Shown here in pieces: positions 1-7,274 of a stretch of 37,709 bases of DNA. Position 1 is the first letter of the stretch. Each line of letters begins with the position of its first letter. A model generated the notes under the pieces. It was not told the DNA's origin, ran no database searches, and worked only from the letters and a program-made list of their open reading frames with translations. The stretch is taken from NCBI GenBank assembly GCA_021405325.1, contig QWII01000098.1, positions 1 to 37,709 on the forward strand, given 5' to 3'. This DNA is from Caldilinea sp. CFX5 (GTDB taxonomy: Bacteria > Chloroflexota > Anaerolineae > Caldilineales > Caldilineaceae). The position numbers and the translations under genes were made by a program.

Positions 1-518
1 CTTTCTGGCAACGGAGGGCGCCGGCAAGCGGACGCCCCTACCATCCACCATTTAACCCTTTGCAGAAGTTGACAAGATCGGCCAATTATAGGCAAAATTA
101 CAGTATGCCAGAAATGGCTTTTCAACCGGCCATTTTTGGTCATTATTTATCAACCTCAACACGAACTATTGTGAGTGACGCCCACCGGGTTAACAGATTG
201 GGTCAACAGCGCGCCCGCCTTTAGCAAATGTAACTGGCTCTGCTTCGCCGCCTTGCTGTCTGTGTTCATTCCCTCGCCTGGACACGATCTTAGATAAGCA
301 TTTATCAATAGGATAAGTGTACCGATACGCCAAACAGTTGTGCGCGCAACGGTGACTGAGGATTGGTCGGCTTGATACCTTACATTTTATCGACCGATAT
401 CCCCCGTGCGCTTCCGGGGAATTGTTCATTGTGAAAGTAGTCGCCCTGATTTTCAAACGCAAACGGATTGTGAGAACGTGAAAGATAATCTACCGCACCA
501 ACAAAAGAGGATGATGTT
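1..518. other. Intergenic region upstream of the surface protein gene
   Basis: No convincing gene is seen here. A minus-strand open frame at 190-462 has no recognisable domain and no clear ribosome binding site, so I do not call it. The first 45 bases contain a GGCGCC-rich stretch that looks like the edge of a dispersed intergenic repeat. There is a TTGACA at 69-74 but no well-spaced -10 box, so I do not assign a promoter. The following gene has a good Shine-Dalgarno (GAGGA) just before its ATG at 519. If transcription starts far upstream the leader would be long, but nothing in it resembles a known riboswitch. Confidence 0.5.
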
Positions 519-3500
519 ATGAATGTAGGGAATTGGTTATCTGTTTTTATTTTGAGCTTATTGGCGATTGCCGCGCTCGGCTATGGGGCCAACCGGCTAA
601 CGCGACGGGCAATGGGCCTATGGAATGTGATGAGCCTGGCCTTTGCTGGTCTGATCTGCGCCACCATCGTTGCCACCTTGTCCCCCTACGCACCGACGAT
701 GACAACGGCCGCACGGGCTGCCGCGGCGCAACCGTTGACCTGTGTGGGGACGCCCCCCCTGGTTCGTGCCGGTGATAAAATTACCGTCACCGGGATGGCC
801 CCCGCCGATAGCGCTATTACGTTATTGCAAGGCGGCGAGACCCTGGCAACGGCGACCGCCGATACGTCCGGCGCCTTTGCCGCCACTATCACCCTCAGCG
901 CCCCCGGCTTGCAGAATGTCAATTGTCAGGTGGCGGCCGGCGGCCAAACCAACACCATTCTCCTTTCATTTCTGGTGATTGGTCAAGCCGCTGCCCCGGA
1001 ACCGCTCCCGACCAACACGCCCGAACCCACGGCCACCAACACCACCGAACCCACCGCCACCGAGACGCCGGCGCCAGCCGTCGCGCCGCCGGTAGTCGAT
1101 ACGGCGAGCATCCCTGAACAATTGCTGCCCGGTGATACCTTCCGCCTGCGCGGGACAGCGGAGGGCGGCGCACGCGTGCGCGTGGCTGTCAATAACCGGG
1201 TGGTTGCCGGCGCCGTGGCCGGGCCACAGGGCAGTTGGCGCACGACCATCGGCTTTGCCCGCTCTGGTGAATACACCCTGACGGTGCAACTGGTGCAGGA
1301 TGACGCCGTTGTCGCCGAGACCGAACCGATCTTCCTGACCGTCCTCGAACCGACACCTACGCCGGAACCAACTGCTACCAATACAGCAGAGCCGACCGCC
1401 ACTAACACATCCGAACCGACGTCAACCAATACGCCGGAACCGACGGCAACGAACACGCCAACCCCAGCCGCGCCAGTCGTGGATGAGGCAAGTATTCCCG
1501 AACAATTGCTGCCCGGCGACACCTTCCGCTTGCGTGGGACTGCCGAGGGCGGCGCGCGCGTGCGCGTGGCTGTCAACAACCGTGTCGTTGCCGGCGCCGT
1601 AGCTGGACCACAGGGCAGTTGGCGCACCACTGTCGGCTTTGCTCGCTCCGGTGAATACACCCTGACGGTGCAACTGGTGCAGGATGACGCCGTTGTCGCC
1701 GAGACCGAACCGATCTTCCTGACTGTCCTCGAACCGACGCCTACAGCGACTAACACGCCCGAACCGACGGCAACCAATACCCCAGAGCCAACGGCAACCG
1801 ATACACCCGAACCGACCGCGACCAATACACCGGAACCAACGGCAACCGATACGCCTGAACCGACCGCGACCAATACACCGGAACCAACCGCGACAGACAC
1901 GCCTGAACCGACCGCGACCAATACCCCAGAGCCAACGGCGACAGACACCCCTGAACCGACGGCAACCAATACACCCGAACCAACCGCGACCGATACACCG
2001 GAGCCAACGGCCACGAATACGCCTGAACCGACGGCGACGAATACACCGGAGCCAACGGCGACCAATACGCCCGAACCAACCGCAACGAATACGCCAACGC
2101 CGGCCGCGCCGGTCGTCGATGAGGCGAGTATTCCCGAACAACTGTTACCGGGCGACACCTTCCGCCTGCGTGGGACTGCCGATGGCGGGGCGCGCGTCCG
2201 CGTATCTGTCAATAATCGGGTGGTAGCCGGCGCTGTGGCTGGGCCGCAGGGCAGTTGGCGCACGACGGTTGGTTTTGCCCGTTCCGGTGAGTATACCGTG
2301 ACCGTCCAACTGGTGCAGGATGACGCCGTTGTCGCCGAATCAGAGCCAATTTTCCTGACGGTTCTCGAACCAACGCCGACGGCGACGAATACACCGGAAC
2401 CAACGGCGACCAATACGCCGGAGCCGACGGCGACGAATACACCCGAACCAACCGCGACCAACACGCCGGAACCCACGGCAACCAATACCCCAGAGCCGAC
2501 GGCGACGAATACGCCGGAACCCACGGCGACGCCCGTGCCGACACCAACCAATACACCGGAGCCGACAGCAACGCCGACGCCGGAACCAACCGCCACGAAC
2601 ACCCCGGAACCGACGGCGACCAATACGCCAACACCGGCGGCGACGAATACGCCAACACCGGCGGCGCCTGTGGTTGATACGGCCAGCATTCCCGATCAAT
2701 TGCTGCCGGGTGACACCTTCCGCCTGCGTGGTACGGCGGACGGCGGGGCGCGTGTCCGTGTCGCGATTAACAATCGTGTCGTGGCCGGTGCGGTGGCTGG
2801 GCCACAGGGCAGTTGGCGCACGACGGTTGGTTTTGCCCGTTCCGGTGAGTACACCCTGACGGTGCAGTTGGTGCAAGATGATGTGGCTGTGGCCGAGTCG
2901 GAACCAATCTTCTTAACGGTTCTTGAACCAACGCCAACGCCGGAACCCACGGCCACCAATACACCGGAGCCGACGGCGACAAACACGCCGGAACCCACGG
3001 CGACCAATACACCGGAGCCGACGGCAACCAACACCCCGGAACCCACGGCCACCAATACGCCAGAGCCAACGGCGACGAATACACCGGAACCAACGGCAAC
3101 CAATACGCCGGAGCCGACGGCCACCAACACACCGGAGCCAACGGCCACGAATACTATCGAGCCGACGGCAACGGAGACGCCAACGGCGGCGCCGCCGGTC
3201 GTTGATCTGGGGAGTATTCCTGAGCAACTGCTGCCGGGCGACACCTTCCGCCTGCGTGGTACGGCGGACGGCGGGGCGCGTGTGCAAGTCGCCGTCAACA
3301 ATCGCGTTGTGGCCGGTGCGGTGGCTGGGCCGCAAGGCAGTTGGCGCACGACCATCGGCTTTGCCCGCTCTGGGACATACACGTTGACCGTGCAAGTGCT
3401 GCAAAACGAGGCTGTCGCCGCACAAACCGAGCCGATCTTCTTAACCGTGCTGGAGCCGACCCCAACGACCGAGCCGACGCCAACTGCCGTTCTGGAACCG

Positions 3501-3722
3501 ACGGCGACGGCTGCTACACCGGTTGACAGCTCGCAGACAATTACCGGCGCCGCCCCGGTTGATGCCTCGCAACCCGTAACGACCACAGCCGCCGCCCCAA
3601 GCGACCTGCCCGGCACTGGTAGCGACTTCAGCGGCGGTGTGCCGTGGGTTGTGTTGATTCTGCTGCTTGGCGCTGCTGTGACGCTGGGCATGGGGCGCTT
3701 GTCCAACAAGCCGACCGCCTAA
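519..3722 (+). CDS. Large repetitive surface protein with five Ig-like repeats, TNTPEPTA stalks and an LPGTG-type C-terminal anchor
   Basis: The 1067-residue protein is probably exported and displayed on the cell surface. The N-terminus has two hydrophobic segments (about residues 6-24 and 36-54) separated by an RLTRR charge cluster, ending in an AARAAAAQP stretch that could be cleaved. An unrelated Ig-like segment follows, then five near-identical domains of about 85 residues (starting near nucleotides 1090, 1468, 2108, 2666 and 3194), each with PGDTFRLRGTA and GPQGSWRTT motifs. They are joined by linkers of TNTPEPTA octapeptides, rich in proline and threonine. The C-terminus has LPGTG, then a hydrophobic helix and a short tail containing R and K, the layout of sortase substrates. 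The ATG at 519 follows a GAGGA box. The function (adhesin, sheath or wall stalk) is not known. Repeat number is likely to vary between strains because the linkers are encoded by 24-bp tandem units. Confidence 0.8.
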   Translation: MNVGNWLSVFILSLLAIAALGYGANRLTRRAMGLWNVMSLAFAGLICATIVATLSPYAPTMTTAARAAAAQPLTCVGTPPLVRAGDKITVTGMAPADSAITLLQGGETLATATADTSGAFAATITLSAPGLQNVNCQVAAGGQTNTILLSFLVIGQAAAPEPLPTNTPEPTATNTTEPTATETPAPAVAPPVVDTASIPEQLLPGDTFRLRGTAEGGARVRVAVNNRVVAGAVAGPQGSWRTTIGFARSGEYTLTVQLVQDDAVVAETEPIFLTVLEPTPTPEPTATNTAEPTATNTSEPTSTNTPEPTATNTPTPAAPVVDEASIPEQLLPGDTFRLRGTAEGGARVRVAVNNRVVAGAVAGPQGSWRTTVGFARSGEYTLTVQLVQDDAVVAETEPIFLTVLEPTPTATNTPEPTATNTPEPTATDTPEPTATNTPEPTATDTPEPTATNTPEPTATDTPEPTATNTPEPTATDTPEPTATNTPEPTATDTPEPTATNTPEPTATNTPEPTATNTPEPTATNTPTPAAPVVDEASIPEQLLPGDTFRLRGTADGGARVRVSVNNRVVAGAVAGPQGSWRTTVGFARSGEYTVTVQLVQDDAVVAESEPIFLTVLEPTPTATNTPEPTATNTPEPTATNTPEPTATNTPEPTATNTPEPTATNTPEPTATPVPTPTNTPEPTATPTPEPTATNTPEPTATNTPTPAATNTPTPAAPVVDTASIPDQLLPGDTFRLRGTADGGARVRVAINNRVVAGAVAGPQGSWRTTVGFARSGEYTLTVQLVQDDVAVAESEPIFLTVLEPTPTPEPTATNTPEPTATNTPEPTATNTPEPTATNTPEPTATNTPEPTATNTPEPTATNTPEPTATNTPEPTATNTIEPTATETPTAAPPVVDLGSIPEQLLPGDTFRLRGTADGGARVQVAVNNRVVAGAVAGPQGSWRTTIGFARSGTYTLTVQVLQNEAVAAQTEPIFLTVLEPTPTTEPTPTAVLEPTATAATPVDSSQTITGAAPVDASQPVTTTAAAPSDLPGTGSDFSGGVPWVVLILLLGAAVTLGMGRLSNKPTA
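1090..3460 (+). repeat. Coding minisatellite: 24-bp units (TNTPEPTA) alternating with five 255-bp domain repeats
   Basis: Within the surface protein gene two repeat scales are nested. The large unit (about 255 bp) recurs five times with high nucleotide identity. Between them the 24-bp unit encoding TNTPEPTA recurs in blocks of different length. In the linker between domains two and three (about 1735-2100) the unit alternates between TDTPEPTA and TNTPEPTA, giving a 48-bp higher-order period. Third-codon positions vary among units, so the array is not a recent uniform expansion. Confidence 0.9.
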
Positions 3723-3724
3723 TT

Positions 3725-3774
3725 GTAGTAAAGACTTTAGTCTTCCAACTCCCAAAGACTAAAGTCTTTACTAC
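3725..3774. terminator. Perfect 20-bp inverted repeat after the surface protein gene
   Basis: The arms at 3725-3744 and 3755-3774 are exact reverse complements (core AAAGACTTTAGTCTT) around a 10-nt loop. The hairpin lies two bases after the TAA stop of the surface protein gene. It could act as a terminator or be a copy of a dispersed palindrome family. There is no long T tract on the plus side. Confidence 0.6.
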
Positions 3775-3821
3775 GGTTCAATGCCCTCTAGGCAGAATAA
3801 TAGGCACAAATAGAACATAAG

Positions 3822-3876
3822 ACAAAGCGGCCAGTGTTGATCAGGCTACAAACCTGACTGGCACTGGCCGCTTTGT
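3822..3876. terminator. Bidirectional terminator between convergent genes
   Basis: The 15-bp perfect arms at 3822-3836 and 3862-3876 (ACAAAGCGGCCAGTG and its complement) enclose a smaller TCAGG/CCTGA stem. The element lies between the plus-strand surface protein gene and the minus-strand amidinohydrolase gene and can terminate both. T-rich sequence (TTTGTTTGT) follows on the plus side. Confidence 0.65.
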
Positions 3877-3897
3877 TTGTCAGGCAAAAAACGACAA

Positions 3898-4779
3898 TCA
3901 ACCGGCGCGTAAGATTGGTCGTGTCAAACAAGTGGGGCCGCCACCACCCTTGAGACAGAGATCTTTCCCTTCAAAAGTCAGGACGGTGGCGCCGGCGGCT
4001 TCCAAACGCTGTTGGGTGATCGGGTTGCCGCTCAACATGATACACTGGCGGGGCGCGACCGCCAAGACGTTGCACGCCATCGAGTCGTATTCTTCGTCCG
4101 GCGCCTCCACCAACTGGATGCCCCGCGCCAGGAGCAACTGGCGAAAAGGCACCGGCATCATACGCGAGTAGACCACCGCCAAATCATGATCAACCGGGCT
4201 GATAAACGAGAGCAGATGCAGACAATCATCCGGCCCTGTCCAGTGTGGCAAGGGAACGGGGATGACTTCATCCACGGCGTCACCCAGCAGCGCCCGCAGT
4301 TGCCGAATGCCCTCAGCGTTGGTGCGATAGCCTTCGCCGACGGCGACGGTGCGTTCATCCAGCCAACAGACATCACCCCCCTCCACCCGTCCATTACCGG
4401 TGATCCGACCGAGAATCGGCACGCCGACTTGTTGTAGATACCGCGCCATGGCATCGGGTTCTGTCTGGCGCGCCACTTTGCCCATGTTGCAGAGAATGAC
4501 GCCCTTGTTGCTGACCACCAGCGGATCATGGGCATAGATCGAATCCAAACCTGTCGCCGCGTCGGCTGGTAAGTAGCCAATCTCCATGTCAAAGCGCTCT
4601 AACAAACTAACAAAGCCGGTAAATTCCTGCACCACTCGGTCGTAGCTTTGCGGCCCCAGGTAGAAGAGCTTGCGCCACTGCTCATCCATTGCCGCTTGGG
4701 TCTGGTGCGATGTATGCGGATGTTTCACCAGCACATATTTGATCTCATCCACCATCGACTGACAACCTACAATTTTCAT
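3898..4779 (-). CDS. DDAH-like / arginine-deiminase superfamily amidinohydrolase
   Basis: The 293-residue protein belongs to the guanidino-group-modifying superfamily that includes dimethylarginine dimethylaminohydrolase, which converts methylated arginines to citrulline plus methylamines. Visible active-site features are EGGD at 133-136, the His of DDCLHLL at 188 and the nucleophilic Cys at 284 in GGGGPTCLTRP near the C-terminus. The length fits DDAH (about 255-290) and is too short for arginine deiminase. The ATG at 4779 is preceded by a GAGGA box six bases upstream. It is the last gene of a minus-strand cluster after an M20 deacylase and an RraA-like protein, which suggests catabolism of a guanidino or N-acyl compound. 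The substrate cannot be read from the sequence; a related amidinotransferase activity is the alternative. Confidence 0.8.
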   Translation of the reverse strand: MKIVGCQSMVDEIKYVLVKHPHTSHQTQAAMDEQWRKLFYLGPQSYDRVVQEFTGFVSLLERFDMEIGYLPADAATGLDSIYAHDPLVVSNKGVILCNMGKVARQTEPDAMARYLQQVGVPILGRITGNGRVEGGDVCWLDERTVAVGEGYRTNAEGIRQLRALLGDAVDEVIPVPLPHWTGPDDCLHLLSFISPVDHDLAVVYSRMMPVPFRQLLLARGIQLVEAPDEEYDSMACNVLAVAPRQCIMLSGNPITQQRLEAAGATVLTFEGKDLCLKGGGGPTCLTRPILRAG

Positions 4780-4809
4780 CTTGCTTCCTCACTTTTGCTT
4801 GTCACCTTG

Positions 4810-6102
4810 TCACCCTGCCATGCTACCGCCACACCACGAGACAATCGTCAGTGCTACTGCTTTTGTCACCGCCACTACCTCAACAAGCGGCACATATTCA
4901 TCAACGGCATGGGCCAGCCGCACATCACCAGGGCCGTAGAGAACGGTGGGGATTTGGGCGTGATTCGTGTAAAGCCGCATATCGGCGCCATAGGGGACAC
5001 CCTTGACAGCCGGCGGCGCGCCATGCACCTGGGCGTGATTGGCCATCAACTGCTGTAACAGCGGGTGGTTGACATCAGTCTCTGCTGCTTCAAATTGCCC
5101 CTCGAACCATTCCAGGCGGGGCGGGTGGTGGGCCAACCACGGATCAGCTTGCGCGGCCTGTGCAATGGTGGCCGCCAACAAAGCCCGCACTTCTGCCACC
5201 GACTCACCAGGGAAGACGCCACAGCGCCCCTCGGCCACCACCTCTTCCGGCACGGTAGAATGCCACAAGCCGCCCCGAATCGTGCCGATGCTGATCGGTG
5301 CGACGTTGGTCGGATCATCATAAAGCGGGTTGTGATAGCGGGTGTGGCGTTGGGCATTCAAGTCATTGATTGCCTGATTCAACAACATGAATTTGTCGAT
5401 GGCGCTCACCCCTTCGTTCTTCATGGCGGCGTGCGTCGCCTTGCCTGGCACTGTCAGCCGAAAGGTCAGCGCACCAGCCTGCACCGGGCAAAGCGCCATG
5501 CGTGTCGGCTCTAGAATAATAGCGACATCGGCGCGATAGCCCTTGACAATTGTGGTCAACGCCCCCACGCCCCCCGATTCCTCGCCAATGACACTTTGCA
5601 CCAGAAGGTCATGGGCCGGTTGGTAGCCCAATTCCTTGAGCGCCGCCACGGCAAAGATCGCCGCCGTCACCCCCGCTTTCATATCACAGGAGCCACGGCC
5701 ATAAAGCTTGCCGTCCCGCAGCAACCCGCTCCACGGCGACGCCGACCAGAGCGTCTCATCTCCCGGCGACACGACATCGACATGGCCGTTGAGGAGCAAC
5801 GAACCATAGCCAGGCGTTGCCGGTGCCGCGGCTGTCGCTGTCGCCCGCCACCGCCCGATGACATTCACTCGTTGATCCGGCGAGAAGCCATCATCATTAA
5901 AGGCCGGATGCCCCGCCAACTCGGCAAAGCGCGTCGGCACAACATCCACCGCCAATCCCAATTCGCGCAACTTTGCCGCCACTAGCTCTTGTACGGCCCC
6001 CTCATTGTTTGGCAAACTTGGCGTCTGCACCATCCGCTGCAAAAACACCCCCAGCGCCGGCGCCAACCGCTCCACCCTCTCCCCAATCACCTTCACATCC
6101 AT
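4810..6102 (-). CDS. M20 family metallopeptidase, ArgE/DapE-type deacylase
   Basis: The 430-residue protein is a dinuclear-zinc amidohydrolase of the ArgE/DapE/ACY1 family, cytoplasmic (no signal peptide). Metal and catalytic residues are in place: H107 and D109 in NGHVDVV, bridging D140 in GRGSCDMKAG, the E174/E175 pair in GEESGG, and the C-terminal H398 in LAHAVDEYVPL. Such enzymes cut N-acyl amino acids or succinyl-diaminopimelate; the exact substrate is not readable. It lies 30 bases upstream of the DDAH-like gene and 57 bases downstream of the RraA-like gene on the same strand, so the three are probably co-transcribed. The bases before the ATG are part of a heptamer repeat array whose AGGAGACAGGA reads as the ribosome binding site. 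Confidence 0.85.
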   Translation of the reverse strand: MDVKVIGERVERLAPALGVFLQRMVQTPSLPNNEGAVQELVAAKLRELGLAVDVVPTRFAELAGHPAFNDDGFSPDQRVNVIGRWRATATAAAPATPGYGSLLLNGHVDVVSPGDETLWSASPWSGLLRDGKLYGRGSCDMKAGVTAAIFAVAALKELGYQPAHDLLVQSVIGEESGGVGALTTIVKGYRADVAIILEPTRMALCPVQAGALTFRLTVPGKATHAAMKNEGVSAIDKFMLLNQAINDLNAQRHTRYHNPLYDDPTNVAPISIGTIRGGLWHSTVPEEVVAEGRCGVFPGESVAEVRALLAATIAQAAQADPWLAHHPPRLEWFEGQFEAAETDVNHPLLQQLMANHAQVHGAPPAVKGVPYGADMRLYTNHAQIPTVLYGPGDVRLAHAVDEYVPLVEVVAVTKAVALTIVSWCGGSMAG

Positions 6103-6104
6103 CT

Positions 6105-6157
6105 GCTATCCTGTCTCCTGTCTCCTGTCTCGTGTCTCGTGTCCCCTGTCTCGTGTC
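6105..6157. repeat. Heptamer tandem repeat array (CTGTCTC/GTGTCTC)
   Basis: Seven-base units CTGTCTC and GTGTCTC recur about seven times between the start of the M20 gene and the stop of the RraA-like gene. Read on the minus strand the array supplies the purine-rich AGGAGACAGGA upstream of the M20 start. It is one of several spacers in this window filled with a short-period repeat unique to that spacer. Confidence 0.8.
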
Positions 6158-6159
6158 TT

Positions 6160-7041
6160 TTACCACGTCCGCTCTTGCAACAACTCCTGAATCGCCGCCC
6201 GCGGCACCGGCAGTTCATCCATATGCGCCTCCAACCATTGCGAAAAGTCCTGCTCAATGTGATCTTCCCAGCGGGTATCGATCTGACCCGGCGTGTACTT
6301 GCCTTCGGCCAGCCGCTGTTTGCCGAAACGGTCGCGCAACTGCACCAACTCCGAAGTTTTCACCACCTTCTCGACCAGATGGGCCGGGATGAAGACCACG
6401 CCATCTTCGCGCCCCAAGACCACATCACCGGGCATGACAGTTACGCCGCCGATGCGGATCGGACAGTTGACCCCCATGAGCATGATGGTGGGCGAGGCGT
6501 AGGTGGGGTGCCAGCCGCGCACAAAGCTGGTAAAGCCAGGGATCTCCTTGATGCCGTCGAGATCACGAATGGCGGCGTCATGCACCACGCCATTGCCGGA
6601 ACGGGTATAGATCGAGGTGGCAAGGTTGTCGCCGATAATCGGCCCCTGTTCGATCTTGCCGTAGACATCGGCCACATAGACATCGCCTGGCACGAGCAGA
6701 TCAATCGGCCAGGAGATCTGGTCGCCGATACAGCCGGCGCGCGCGCCCTTTTCCTCCATCACCGTGCGCATCCCAGGGCGACGGGGCATGTACATGGCTG
6801 TCAACGCTCGCCCGGCCAACACCTGACCGGGATGGGTGCAGAGCCAGTTGCCTTCATACTGATGATGATAGCCTTCGTTGCGTAACACGCCCCACGCCTC
6901 GGTGATCGTCACCTTGCGCACCCGCTGAATCAGCGCATCCGGTACGTTGGGGCGACCATCGGCAAACCGTTCACCGGTCCATTCACGGGTGTAGTCGATA
7001 ATTTCTTCCGGGGTCAGGTTGAGTGGACAAAACTTTTCCAT
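6160..7041 (-). CDS. RraA-like / HMG-aldolase family protein
   Basis: The 293-residue protein has the RraA-fold signature: GDN at 137-139, then SGNGVVHDAAIRD with R159 and D160 matching the catalytic Arg-Asp pair of class II pyruvate aldolases such as 4-hydroxy-4-methyl-2-oxoglutarate aldolase. RraA-fold members either cleave 2-keto acids with a divalent metal or, in E. coli, inhibit RNase E. The retained RD and the extra length of about 70-120 residues over RraA suggest an enzyme rather than a regulator. The ATG at 7041 follows an AGAGAGG box. It is the first gene of the minus-strand cluster with an M20 deacylase and a DDAH-like hydrolase, so the operon probably breaks down one organic nitrogen compound to keto acids. 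The specific substrate is not inferred. Confidence 0.75.
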   Translation of the reverse strand: MEKFCPLNLTPEEIIDYTREWTGERFADGRPNVPDALIQRVRKVTITEAWGVLRNEGYHHQYEGNWLCTHPGQVLAGRALTAMYMPRRPGMRTVMEEKGARAGCIGDQISWPIDLLVPGDVYVADVYGKIEQGPIIGDNLATSIYTRSGNGVVHDAAIRDLDGIKEIPGFTSFVRGWHPTYASPTIMLMGVNCPIRIGGVTVMPGDVVLGREDGVVFIPAHLVEKVVKTSELVQLRDRFGKQRLAEGKYTPGQIDTRWEDHIEQDFSQWLEAHMDELPVPRAAIQELLQERTW

Positions 7042-7178
7042 AGGAACCTCTCTTTGTTTTGTGATTAATGTTGAGTCCTCTTATTTGACCATTCCACCCC
7101 CAAAAATGCAATTTTGCCCATTTGCACAAAGCGTCGAAAATCAATATCATGCAAAAATGATAACTACCAAAGCCTAAG

Positions 7179-7240
7179 CCCGCTCGTAGCCGGTCCGTGA
7201 CCGGCGTCCAGCCGCCGGTCACGGACCGGCTACGAGCGGG
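7179..7240. repeat. Perfect 28-bp palindrome, 'CCGGTCCGTGAC' family copy 1
   Basis: The arms 7179-7206 and 7213-7240 are exact reverse complements with a 6-nt loop. The core AGCCGGTCCGTGAC is shared with the palindrome at 22799-22846. The element sits in the divergent spacer between the RraA-like gene and the dioxygenase gene and ends 34 bases before the latter's ATG. It could be a dispersed REP-like element or a 5'-leader hairpin. Confidence 0.85.
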
Positions 7241-7274
7241 CAGAGTCATTCCACCAACAGAAGGAAACAGCACC

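Noticed and set aside
190..462. 90-codon minus-strand frame in the upstream spacer
   Set aside because: No domain, no clear ribosome binding site, irregular composition; unlikely to be coding.
983..2689. 568-codon open frame antisense to the surface protein gene (GSGVLVAVG repeats)
   Set aside because: It is a by-product of the strongly periodic TNTPEPTA coding sequence; no ribosome binding site or recognisable domain, and it mirrors the repeat pattern of the sense gene.
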